From NCBI RefSeq assembly GCF_030272615.1, contig NC_081415.1, positions 231,947,303-232,011,302 of the forward strand: a stretch of 64,000 nucleotides of DNA, in the 5' to 3' direction. The translations under genes and the position numbers were made by a program. Source of the stretch: Cryptomeria japonica. Lineage: Eukaryota > Streptophyta > Pinopsida > Cupressales > Cupressaceae. The notes below the pieces were generated by a model that saw only the letters and a program-made list of their open reading frames with translations, made no database searches and was not told the DNA's origin. Positions within the stretch are counted from its first letter, which is position 1. Each line of letters opens with the position of its first letter. This document shows positions 32,756 through 45,588 of this stretch, piece by piece.

Positions 32756-35700
32756 ACTATTTAACAACCAAATCCATGTGTAGAAGGCTAGAAAAAAATA
32801 TTAAATTTTATATAGAAATAATCCAAAAAGATGTGAGAAATTGATCATCTATAATGACTTTAGACAAGCCATGACTTCCTCTATCAATAAATCCATGCTC
32901 TTTAGGAATACAAATGATTTTGGGTCTTTTTTGGTAGGTGTAAAGCCAAATCAAGTCATATATGAAACCCTATCTACTTAAAAAATCCCACCAATGAAAG
33001 TTGTTTAAATTGAATGCCAAAATCACACTTAATACTTCTTAGAATATGAAAATTATGGTGCTAACGATTGTTAGTACCTCTTTGGCATGTAAGGTCCTCT
33101 TGTGCGACCACATGGCTTTCTAGGCTATTTTGATGAGTTGTAGTCAAATAAAAAAATGGTTAGGAGTGTCTTACTTTAGAGGTTAAAGAAAAATTCATAC
33201 CTCATGCCTATGTTCAAAGTGTTAGACATGGAGGCAACTAGGAAGTGATGTCAAGAATGGAGAAAGTCTATAGGAGGAACTTTGACAAAGGGAAAATCAT
33301 TATATAACTTTACGATTGGTACTAAGATAAGAAAAGGATGAAATTCCACCTTCTAAAGGTTTTATGAAGTAATAAATTAAGTTTCAAGATTTTAGGGTGA
33401 TAGTAAAAGAGTACTAGGAATAAGGGTTGGCCACAATTTTGACTTTCATAAACTTTAAATAAAATATTAAAGTAGGAGTTGGGGTTCAAGGGAGCATGGA
33501 ATAGGGAATTAGATAAATGTATTGTCAAATCCTTTGGTTTGATAGACTTGGAAACTTTCGGAGGATGAAAAGATGAAGTCAATGAATAACTGTAAAAATG
33601 GATGATGTCAGCATCACACACAGATGATGTCATGACATAAACATCATACAAAGATGACATCAAGTATGGATCAACTCTCAACTCTAATAGAAGAGTGACA
33701 CAAACATCAAGGAATCAAAGTGATGCAGTTTGTTGGAGTGGTATTCAAGATGAATTTTTTTTGAAGGCTCAATGCTAAAAGGACTTAAGGGAAATTGTCA
33801 AACTTAAAATTTGCAAGGAATCATGGAAGTGGCCTAATGGCTAAGGGATACCCAAAACTTTGATGTTGAAATACCTAGAAATATTTGTATTGTAATGAAT
33901 TATGATTTTGAGGTTTAAAAGAGACTGAGATGATAGGACAACTAGGTCCAAAATCTTGACAAATAAAAGAATTGAATTTAATAATTATCAAGGTTTAGAG
34001 ATCGGGAAGGTGATAAGAGTAATACAAATGAAGGATCAAGCTCAATACTCTAGAAACAAAAAATATTCAAAGACTCCAAGAAACTTCTAAACTTGGATGC
34101 GAAGCATGACAACCATGACAAGTTTGATGTTTGGTACAATCCATACTTAGACAAATTGTAAAAAGGTTTAGATTAGTTGGAAGGTTGTACTAGAGGAATG
34201 AAGCCCTATAAGGTGATGGACATAAGGAAATGAAGATGGTAGGGATGGTATACCAATATGAAAATATTTGAAGTTTGAAACTATGACAACGTATAGAATT
34301 TCATGAAAACAACCCACACAACTTCACACTTAGGATTTTTGAGATTTTTTAAAGACATTGAAGCATGATGAACATGTAGGGACAATGTAGGGTAGCATTA
34401 TTTATATTTTTGATGAAGGAAAAACCACTTGTATAATCTTAGATCAATCACAAAAGGTGGGATAACATGACATCACTATAACACATGGGTAAATGCAACT
34501 AAGTTCGTAATTTTTTGTGACATGCATGCCTTTGTTCAAAGACAACTTACAAGAAAAAAAGAGGAATACATGATCACGACTCTTAAGAATATAGGAAGCT
34601 ATAAAAATACATCTACAAAAACACATTCAAATAAATTTCATTTACAATATTTAATAATAAAGGATCGTGCAACCGAATTTTTTTTGTCAAAAGGTTTAAA
34701 AGTAGATAGGAATCCCATGACATTCTTCAAGAGTGTGATCCTCAATGCATTGTGCTAGCTCATTGTACGTTCTTTACATTTTTTTTTTGCAATTTTTTTA
34801 CCTTCTCCAATGTAAAAAATGTTTCTATAATATTGTTGTCAAAATTGTTGGCCTAGGTGTATCTTATCTAAAGAAATTATCTCTTTTAAGGAATGGCCAT
34901 GATATTTACAAGCCCCTTAAATTGAAATTTCATAATCATGACCCATTTGCATTTTGCATATTGAGCATATTTTTTCTAACAAGCAATTTAAAGGCCCTAT
35001 TTAGATAGGTTTTTGCCTTATAGAATGCCTCAATTATCTTCTTTTCAACCTTTCTAGACTCCTATTCATCAGTCTTGCAACATTCATCAAATTACATTAT
35101 TTCTCTCTTGCTCAATTTAGCCTAAGAAGGGATTAGACTTCTATAGTTTTTAGATAGATCAACAACAAGAAAATCTAAGCAAATCTTCTCCCACCCTAAT
35201 TGATATGTTTTATTTTTCTATTCACTAGGCCCTACAAAGCTTGTTTACACTTTCTAAAATAAAGTTAAAACACACTAAGAAGTGGATGCATGGTAATCAA
35301 AATTGACAAGAGGGCTTCTCTTGCCTGCAACACTCGATTAAAAAACTCAAAATAATAGACTATGTTATTAAATTATCACATGGATTGCAACAAAGAAGCA
35401 AAATTACATTCTCACTAACTCTACAAACACACAATTACAATTATGACCTTTCATTGGCCTCCCTCTCTCTCTCTCTCTACACAATACCCTCTTAAATAGA
35501 TTTCAATCTACCCTCACCTTCTCAAAAGCCTCAAATACTATTTCTACACTCTGCATCTCTCACAAAATCCTTTTCATTCTCTCTAAACTCAACATCTTCT
35601 TCATTGAGTTGCAACCATCCACAACCTCATCCTTATACTCACGTTTCCTTTCTCTTTCAATACACAGTCACACACCATGTCCCTCTCTACTTATTTTTTC

Positions 35701-38700
35701 TAGGTCAATGCCTCTATTTGTTCTCTTGGACAATACTTCACTTAGGACCCTTTACTACCTTTGATGCCCCATTGGATTGCCTCTTTACATCACTTCCACT
35801 TGATATAGGGGCACTAGCCAATAGGCTAAAACATTTTCAGCTAAGAGCCAAGAACTGAGTGGTATCCCTTCTACCAAATTCACCCAGGATACGATCTTGA
35901 CCTCTATTCCTTATGATATCAGAGTCTTACACTCAGCAAGACTTGATCCGTAATGAACTCATTTGAAACCATTCGCTTCACCTTCAAACCAAAAACCCAT
36001 TTTTCATTCTACCATCCATTCAAATTTACCTCTGTCGATATCTTTTTCCATATTGTCTATCCTTTCAATCTACAACAGCTCATTGATGTTTTAAATTCTC
36101 TTCTTACTCGATCATGATGCCATATCCTTGTGACAATTTTACTTCTTTTACACGTTGCCCACCCTTTATTTCTTTCATCACACAATTGCAGCTCAAAGGT
36201 TTCCATTCGATAAGTTTTTCAGAGTTTTATTTAATTTGATTTAAACACCTGTCCATTGCCTTTGTTCGAACAAACCCATATCTGCATTACGGCTTTGCCA
36301 AAACAATCACAAATTCCCCATTCCCTATTTCAAAGCTTCTAGAATGCTGGTAAGAGTTGCAAAATTCATCTTTACGCCTGCCAATTCATTTGCTTGAAAG
36401 ATTCTAAAGCCTTTTCGATAGATCCATTTTGTGCATGTCTGCAATCATTGTGATCCATGAGACTATAGTTCATGTGGTGCAATCATTACAAAAGCAAAAT
36501 GGTGTTCTTGAGATCCCTTTGTTCAGAAATTTTATTGAAATTGATTACAATTTGCAGGATCGATTTGTATATGCAGCTCAGCCATGAGGATATTCCATCA
36601 CCTCAATATAACTTTAGTTTGACTATAGATTGCGGCTGGATGCACCATATCTATTGCCGATCAACAAAGAATACATTCAAGAACCTATAATGACAATATA
36701 ATGAGCAATCAACTCTGAGCTTTCCTCCACATGACCAAATCTATATTTTAAATTTTCTCTTTCACCCTCTATAGTTATAGTTCAGTTTCTCTAAGTTGAA
36801 TGAGAGATGTCAAGCCAAAACAAAACTGAAAAAATAAACTAACAAATATTTTTAGTTGGTGTTGATCACCAAAATTTTTCTCCATCTCAATGAAAGTAAT
36901 TATGATGGTAAAGAAAAGACGCTTGTAGATTATTTATGGTAATTAAAGAATCAAGGTTTTATCACACTCTTTGATTATTTTATTTAGTGCCTCATTTTAT
37001 TTTTCTATTTTTCCATTTTGCTAGCTATCTCACTAAGGGCTACATGAATTTATATTACCATTACTTTATCCATGTTAAGCACTAGCGTTTTGGTGGGTTT
37101 GTAAAGAACTCTATTGCCTTGCCTCTTCCTCAGTGTGTTTATTTGATTCACTTAACCTATTTTAAATTATATCAGGCTAAGTATTTGTTCCTCTCTATTT
37201 TTTATTTCCTATTGAGGGGCTGGATTCTCAATTCTCCATAGGAAATCACTTACTGTTTCATTGGAGAGAAAGGAGATTATGCAGAGTAATCTAATTTGAT
37301 ATTAGAATGTAAAGAGGAAAATACATATTAAACATTGAGGAAATATAAGGTAATGAAATATTATGAGTATTCAAATAGATGGAAAAGGCGATTATGTCAT
37401 GGTTGCAGTTGGATTAAGAAAGAAGGAAATATAAAAGATATTATAGGAGAAAGAGAATACACAACTACTTTAGGGTCACACATGATACTTATATTAGGAG
37501 GAGGGGATTAAGGGATTTACACTTATTGGCTAAACTATATAGGTTAGATTAATTTTTCTTACTGATAATACTTGTGTTCCACTCTACGTTTTTCATGTTT
37601 TTGAATACTTGCTTCAATGTAGAGAGGTTGTATTTCTTATTTTCATGGCCTCTAATTCTAAGTATATATCCACACTCTTTAAAATAACACAACGTAGAAC
37701 TTTTATCTAATAGCCTTTTGCATAAAGTTTGCAAAAGTACAAGTGTTTTGATCTTTTTGACTAGAGGATTGCAAAGTTACAAGGATTGCTATGGTGGGAA
37801 GCTATAGAGAGGAGGAAGCATTTCTCTCCCTATGAAACAAGAACTTGTAGAGGAACATGGAGGGCTTGATTGTTAGAGGAAGGGGAATTTTAAAGGTCTA
37901 AAAGCTACCACATGATAAGGCTTTCAACTCTTAGAAGCTACTCTTGGGTTTTGATAACGAAAACTTTAAAGGTCTAGGATTAATCATTCTCATCATGATT
38001 GTTTATACAAAAGGATTGAGGTTTTATGGTGGTGTTATTGAAGGAGAAGGTTGTTGACAAATCTTTACCTATTTTTGTTTCTTTTCTTTCGATCTCATTA
38101 TCTTGATGATGAATCGTGGAGTGTGATTTGAAATATCAATGTAAATTAAATGTACAATTCTTTACCAAAAATTATTTCCTACTATCTCATGGACTATGAA
38201 AATATCATGGTAATTGATTTGTTCTCCTTTCAACTTCCTCATAATTTGATACATTCTTAAAATATTATTTCATTAAACATATGCTAGGGTAATTTAATCT
38301 AAATCATCTCTTAAGAAAGCACATACCATAGCAAATGTATCATGTTTTAATTTTTTTGTCAAACCTATACAAAACCACTCATACGTAACCCTCTGCATAT
38401 GAATAAAGTTAGTAAAGGTCTTACAGAAATTGTTTGTATGGGAATCATATTACTCTTCTCACTCTAATGTCCATTAGTAACTACTGGATAAGCAACTTAT
38501 TGTATCAACAAGGAATCACATACATGTTTGAGTGACTTATGAGAATATTTCAATAAGTATGTATATTATGAAAACAACACTTGTTGGACATAAAATTCAT
38601 TTCCCATATTACTCAAATAATTCACCATGTCCATAAAAAACCCGAGATAGTTGTGTAATACATAGAAACTAAAATATAATCAAACATGTTTAGGAAAATG

Positions 38701-38860
38701 GGGCAAAGTAATTGTGCTTGTAGAGCACCTCAATATGTTAATAGATTGACTCTCATATTGCGATGTAGGGATTTTTGAAGGTCATAACTTTTGACTCAGT
38801 TGTTTGTTTGGGTTGAAATTTGATGTAGAGGTGTATCATGATGAGATGTTTGGATTGCAG
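32756..38860. other. No gene recognised
   Basis: AT-rich, only short chance frames. A CT microsatellite lies at about 35463-35478 and clustered GATGATGTCA-like words at 33600-33665. No LTR ends, RNA genes or conserved domains could be supported on either strand. Confidence 0.5.
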
Positions 38861-40299
38861 ACAAATTTCTTCATCTTGGGCCTCAAAAAAATATTTTTCT
38901 ATTAGTGCGAGCTGCCTCGCTTTATTCTGTCCTTTTTTCGGCCTTATTTCTTGGTTGGCTTGTTGGAGTGGGCGAAAGTGTGGATAGAGGGCTCAATCTG
39001 AGGTTTTAGAGGACATCGACATTGGGGTCCATTTTGGTGATGGAGAGGATTGCGGTGGAGCTAGTGAGGTAACTCCTTTGCTCTATCAGGTTCCCCTTAC
39101 CTTGCTCCTTTTGGTTTGCAGTATGTGCTGGGTTTTCCAGAATGGGTGGCTACTCCTCTGTTTCACTTTCTGGAGGAGGCTCTTGTGTGGGGTGTTCATC
39201 ATGTTGATTTTTTCCAAACTCTTGGAGGCCCATTTCCCCAGAGCTTTTCTTTCCTTGTCGTGTTGGATTGGTTCAGCATTATGTTTTCCTCTAGTTGGAG
39301 GTCTTCATCTTCTACTTTGATCTAGTCTGAAGACTCCTTTTGCTCATATGCGTGTGCTTTTGATGAGAGATTTTGTTGGTACTTTTTGCCCCCTTTCGGT
39401 TTATGACTGTGAAAGATGCTCTTACGTGGTTTGGCTTTTATTTAGTTGCTGGATGGAGGTATTGGACCTCATGAGGGTTTGTTGTTCACCTGATCTTTGG
39501 GCCCTGCTCTTTTCTAGATCCATTTTTTTTGGGGGGGGTTTTGTTGCTATTCATATTTCAGAGGGGCTATGTGGAAGTTGTTTCTGCCTTGACTGGGAGA
39601 GCTTCACGTTTATTTCTTTGAGAGATTCTTTAGATTTCTTAGCTTCTTCTTGGCCCTTGTGGCAGAAATATGGTGGTTTCTCTGTTTCTCTTCTCTTCTT
39701 GCACTTCTATATTTATATTGATCTTTTGGGAGAGGTTTTTTTGTTATGGATTCTTGTGGAATCTCTTTGGTATGTGGTTTTTCTAATGATGGGGTTTGGT
39801 TTTCTATGTTTATATCTTTTGACTCTTGGGTCTCTTTGTGATGAGTGTTATATTGTCCCTCTCCTTCTTGGTTCCATGCCATTATTCGTTGTGCTTCATT
39901 TTTTGCATCTTGGGGTTAATCTATTTTTTCCTATATAGGTGGCCCTATCTTCTATGGAGGGGGAGATGGATGTGGTTGGAGGTGACCTTTCTCCTATTGA
40001 GGTGGAGTTGGATGCTATTGGATATGCCTAGAAGTGCTCTTGGGGGGCTGATGATGCTCTGCCTTTTGGCTACAAGGGAGCTGATGATGGCCTTTCTGTT
40101 GTCTTCTTTCCTTTATCTCCCATGGAGGTGGAGAAATTGAAAAGCAAGCTGCTCATAGTGGGGATCACTCTCAAGGATAAGGTTGTGGGAGCCTGGATAA
40201 AACCCATGATTATGGATGAGGGAGCCTTGTTCCCTATGTTCATGTCTATCTAAACTCTTTAGAGGTGGCTTAGGCCTTCTTATTTTGGCACCAGTTCTG
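38861..40299 (+). other. Unrecognised region with long hydrophobic frames
   Basis: GT-rich on the plus strand. A 196-codon frame (39348-39938) is very rich in Leu, Phe and Cys. Its complement (39610-39882) is rich in Lys, Glu and Gln. The base composition resembles the LINE ORF1 copies nearby, so this may be another decayed LINE, but I saw no DUF4283 blocks. I would not call either frame a gene. Confidence 0.3.
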
Positions 40300-40957
40300 T
40301 AAAAGTTTTTAAAATTATTTTCTTGATTTGAAATGGTGTATACTCTTCAATAGAGAGTCTACCCTAAATGGATGCCTTAACAACATTGTGAACCCTTACT
40401 TTTCATATTGGCTTGATTTACTTGGGTTTGTCTTGCATATCTCAACCCCTCAAACGTCCACTTTCCCTACTAATGCTATCTCTACTAAATAATCCTCAAT
40501 TTTTTAAAGCTTCATGTCCTAGTTTAAAATATTTTCATGTCACATACATATGCATATAATGAAAGGTTTTTCTACACTCGATGGATGTAAAATAATAAAG
40601 ATCTAATACAAAATATAATAAATGTGTATTTAGAATATCTTTGAATCCCCTAAAACTCTAAAATATTTATAGAGATAATTTTCAAGATAAGAATAGTGTT
40701 TTTTATTAAGAAAGCTACAAAACAAGGGTGTTGACCCTTAATACAATAGCCCATATGCGGCAAAAGAGAGAACACAGGTGCAAGCCCTGAACAAAACAAA
40801 GTCAGACAAACAAACAAAAAACCTCTCAAACCATCAAAAACCCAAAACCCAACTCAAGAAAGGGAGGGGACACCCAAACCATGAGAAAGAGGGGTTTAGG
40901 GAAGGGGGGAAGACTTCCCCTTTTGCCTGCGATACACCATAGTCTAGGAAATACTAT

Positions 40958-41447
40958 TGAAAGGAAATACAAGAGCAAGGAAAGAAAAATAAAATCCAAG
41001 AAAGTTTATTGATGAAGTCAATGTTACCAAGAGAAATGCAAAAACCTTGGAGCAATCACCCAAATGTGAAGAAGGAGGCACAAGAACTTTTGAAAGGGGA
41101 AAAGCAAAGAAAAACCCCTTGTGATATTATGAATGAGGCAATGCCTAAAATGAGAGAGAGAGAGAGAGAGCAAGAAATGAGAGAGGAGACATCTCTTAAA
41201 TAGAGATAAGGAGAGGAGTTACAAAGTAACTCCCAAATCTATGAATGCCACCATTCATAAAATGTGTGTGCCATGTGTCCACATCCTCTTATGGAGGAAA
41301 TCTAATATTCCTTAATAAAGGAAAATAAAAGAAATGACTTGTCCTCACACATGTACTATAAGACAAATTACATGTAGGAATTCCAAAGGAATATCCTAAA
41401 CTAAATACAAATAAACCTAAGCCAAGTAAAGATTAAATATTCTAGCA
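40958..41447 (-). repeat. 3' LTR of element E
   Basis: 490 bp; on the minus strand TGCTAGAATATTT...CCTTTCA. It contains a GA/CT microsatellite (41151-41170). The terminal G at 41445 differs from the A in the other LTR. Confidence 0.94.
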
Positions 41448-41454
41448 CCCCCCC
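41448..41454 (-). other. Polypurine tract of E
   Basis: Seven C on the plus strand (GGGGGGG on the coding strand), lying exactly between the pol stop codon (41455-41457) and the LTR. Confidence 0.85.
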
Positions 41455-44400
41455 TTAAGCTTTACTTGGGGAGCTTACATCAAACCCTTCAATGGGTTGT
41501 AATCCAAGATTTTTACAATGAAATTGGAACTTTTCTTTACAAAGTGGCTTGGTCAAAATATCTGCAACTTGGTCTTCCCCCTTGCAATGGAGGAGTGAAA
41601 CTTGCTTGTCTTCAATTTGTTCTCTAATAAAGTGGTGTTGGAGAGCAATGTGTTTTGTCCTTGCATGGAAAACTGGATTTTTAGCCAAGGCAATGGCACT
41701 TTGGTTGTCACAATACAATTGAGTTGGTTCGTGTTGAGGTAGACCCAAATCTTGAAGTAGTCTTCTAAGCCACAAGACTTCTTTGGAAGCATTAGTGCAT
41801 CCTTTGTACTCAGCTTCAGTGGATCCAAGAGAGGTAGATTGTTGCTTTTTACTATTCCAAGAAATTGCTCCTGAACCAACAAAAAAACAATAACCACAAG
41901 TAGATTTCCCATCATTGGGATCTCCACCTAGATCGGAATCAGTAAAACCTTTTAAAGTAAAATCGGAATTTGCATCATAAAACAAACCTACATTAATAGT
42001 TCCTTTAATATATCTTAAAATTCTTTTAGCAACTTTAAAGTGTGTTTGTTGAGGTTTAGACATGAATCTTGAAACCAAACCAACACTGTAAGCAATATCT
42101 GGCCTAGTAAGAGTTAAATAATTTAAACTTCCAACTAATTGTCTATACAAAGTAGGATCAACAAGAGGAGTTTGCATATCAAGCATTAACTTAGTGCCTA
42201 ATTCAATAGGAATTGAAACATGGTGAGCATCATTCATGTTAAACTTATCTATAAGATCTTGAGCATATTTACTTTGAGATAAGAAAATTCCTTTAGAGGT
42301 TTGCCAAATTTGCATTCCTAAGAAATAATGTAAAAGACCTAAATCAGTCATTTGAAATTTTTGGTTAAGTTGAAACTTAATATCAGAAATCAAAGTATTG
42401 GAACTTGAAGTAAGAATCAAATCATCTACATACAAGATAATAATTATAATATCATCTTCACTATGTTTAATATACAAGTTAGGATCATTTTTACTTCTAA
42501 TAAAGCCTTGTGAAAGAAAGAATGTATTAATCTTTGAATACCACTCCCTAGGAGATTGCTTTAATCCATAAATTGATTTCTTTAATTTACAAACTAAGTG
42601 TGCATTACCTTCTTTAATAAAACCAGGAGGTTGAGACATATAAATTTCCTCATGTAAATCACCATTAAGAAAAGCACTTTTAACATCCATTTGGTGAATA
42701 GGCCAATTCATTCTAGAAGCTAAAGCAAGCACAAGTTTAATTGTAGGCATTTTAGCAACAGGAGCAAAAGTTTCAGTATAATCTAAGCCTTCAATTTGAG
42801 AAAAACCTCTAGCAACTAATCTAGCTTTAAATTTACTAATTTGATTATTAGCATGCAATTTGGTTTTATAAAGCCACTTGCAAGAAACAAGATTTTTACC
42901 ATGAGGCAAGGGAACTAAATCCCAAGTTTGGTTAGAAATTAGAGTATCATATTCTTCCTTCATTGCTTTTTGCCAATGTGGTTGATTTTTAGCTTGATCA
43001 AATGTTTTAGGATCATTAGAATTCATAATAGTAGTCATTAAAGAATAATTACAATAATTAACTCTTCTAGCTTGAAGTCTATCCATTCTAGCTAAGTACT
43101 CATCACTATCTTGAATTAAAGATTTAAACCATTTAGGTCTTCTTTTAGAAGTAATGGATTCATCACTAGAAGAAGAGTCATGAGGAGTAGAGTTATTATT
43201 ATCATCATCACTATCACTAGAAGGAATAGAAAGAGATGCATTAGGAGTAGGGTTAAGAGAAGGAGGTTGGTCCTCCACAAGCACAACTTTGCTTTGACCA
43301 AGTTCATCATCCTCCACTTTAGAACAATCATGAATGCCTTTTTCTGCAATACAAACATCTCTTGCAACTTTTACCTTGTTAGTAATAGGATTGTAAACTC
43401 TATAACCTTTGGTATTTTCATCATAACCAACAAAAATAAAAGGAGAAGATTTAGCATCTAATTTTTTTCTTTTCTCCTTAGGTTTGTGAACATAAGCTAT
43501 GGAACCAAAAATTCTTAAATTTTGCAAATTGGGCTTTCTACTAGACCAAGCTTCTTCAGGAGTTTTATCCTTTAAGGCTTTGGTAGGTGTTCTATTAATT
43601 AAATAAGTTGCACAAGCCATAGCTTCAGCCCAAAACTTGTAATCCATATTTTTTGCATGCAATAAACATCTAGCCATTTCAACAATTGTCCTATGCTTCC
43701 GTTCTGCCACACCATTTTGTTGTGGTGTATATGGAACGGTAAGCTCATGTTTAATTCCAAAAGATTTCAAATAAGCATTAAATGCATTATTGACATATTC
43801 TCTTCCATTGTCAGTACGAAGAATCTTAATTTTAGAACCAGATTGCCTTTCTACAAACACATGAAATTCAGTAAACACATCAAGCACTTGATCCTTACTA
43901 GGAAGGAAATATATCCATGTTCTCCTTGAAAAATCATCAACAAAGGTAAGTGCATACCTTGAACCTTGGATGGAGGGATTCTCCATGGGACCCAAGAGAT
44001 CACTATGAACTAGATGCAATTTAGTATATGCCCTCCAAGATTGACCATGAGGAAAGGGTTCCCTATGCATCTTACCACTCATGCAACCATTGCAAACAAT
44101 TTGAGAAGGAACAATACTAGGCAATCCATCAACCATATTTGCCTTTTGCATCAATGAAATATAATCAGAATTGAGATGGCCAAGTCTTTCATGCCATATA
44201 GTAAAATCAACAGTAGTAAGCAAAGAATACTTTGGAGGAGCAAATTCATAGAACTTGAATAAGTTATCACTATCCATTTTAGCAGTAGCAATAACATGAT
44301 TAGTGTTTGGATCAATGATATAACATATGCCCCTATAAAAGTTAATCTTATAATCTTGACAAAGTTTAGGAACTGAAATCAAATTTGATTTTAATTCAGG

Positions 44401-45588
44401 AACATAAAAAACGTCATGTAATTTCCCATTAGGAACATTCACATCACCAATAGCTTCAACTTTACAACTATGATTATTAGCTAATTGAACAGGAATATTA
44501 GAAGTATCGGGATGCAAAGATTCAAAACATTCTTTATGAGAAGTAACATGTTGAGATGCACCAGAATCAATAATCCACTCAAGTGGTTGAGAAACATTAT
44601 AAGTACATGTAAATGCATGACGAGATGAATTACCATTATTATTACCTTTCTTATAATGAGGTTTATGTTGATTATTTTGATTATTTTGATTCATGGGCTT
44701 TTTACCATTTTGTTTCTTAAAACAATTATTAGTAATATGTCCATCTTTCCCACAATATGTGCAATGGGGTCTTGTTTGAGAATTATTCCTTTGATTATTG
44801 TACGTATTATTATGATTATTATTGTGAGAATTGTTATGATAGGATTTAGAATGAGATTGATAATTAGAAGATTTGTGATTATTATTATGATTATTATTAT
44901 TATTATGATTATGATTATTATTATTGGATCTAAAATTATTATTATGATTTTGATTTTTAGACATAAAAGCATGTTCACTACTTTTAAGAGTACCAAATTG
45001 AATTAATTTAGCTTCCTCTTGACGCAATAAATTACGAAAAATATCATAAGTTAATTGAGTAGCTAAGCTAGGAATAGCAAGTTGAGCATGAATATTCGTA
45101 ATAAATTGTTGACATTGACGAGGAAGACATTTTTTAAGAATAAGATGAATTAAACGTAAATCAACTAGAGTAACTCCTAAACCAGTTAATTGACTATTAA
45201 CATAATCAAACTTTAATAAGAATTCATCCATAGTTTTAAAATCTGTATACCTGAGATCTTCAAGTTGATCTTGAAGCTAAATTTTTCGGGATTCATTTGA
45301 GCTATCATACGTTGTTTTTAAAATTTCCCAAGCCTCATACGCTTTTGTACAATTTCCAATTAAAACATACAAATTAGGAACCATTGAAATACCAATTAAA
45401 CCAAGTGCTTCCTCATTTTGAGCCTTCCATCTATCTTGGTCGGCTTGAGGAGCAGTTGTAGCGGGCTCAAAGGTTTTATCAGTAGCAACATCCTAAAGGT
45501 GTTTGAAACGAAAAATAAAGGAAATATGTGTTTTCCATGAATGATAATTGGAACTATTTAATTTAATTTCCGGAATTAATGTAGACAT
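41455..45588 (-). pseudogene. Gag-pol polyprotein of E, two in-frame stops
   Basis: A single frame from ATG 45588 to TAA 41455 (about 1377 codons), broken only by TAG at 45493-45495 and 45277-45279; the downstream 1258 codons from Met 45231 are open. Positions in that 1258-residue part: Asn/His-rich linker 95-150; zinc knuckle C157-C160-H165-C170; protease DSG 222-224; integrase H347, H352, C380, C383, catalytic D411, D474, E510; RT from about 757 with YVDD 934-937; RNase H TDSD about 1097-1100, STEAEY about 1137, CDNQSA 1174. All key residues are present. The length is normal for Copia. Both stops sit where Gln is likely (CAG to TAG). It would need readthrough or repair to work; protein from Met 45231 would lack the Gag N-terminus. 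Confidence 0.93.

Noticed and set aside
33830-33870. tRNA-derived SINE head ('gtggcctaatggctaaggg')
   Set aside because: Looks like an A box, but there is no B box (GGTTCGA-type) within the expected distance and no tail.
35925-35945. Primer-binding site ('gatatcagagtc') of another LTR element
   Set aside because: Only partial match, no LTR end before it and no gag after it.
39348-39938. 196-codon open frame as a membrane protein gene
   Set aside because: Leu/Phe/Cys-rich translation typical of GT-rich DNA, no start context or family match, and an equally long frame on the other strand.
43116-43461. Short frames opposite or shifted to the E polyprotein
   Set aside because: Shadow frames of the conserved gag-pol sequence.
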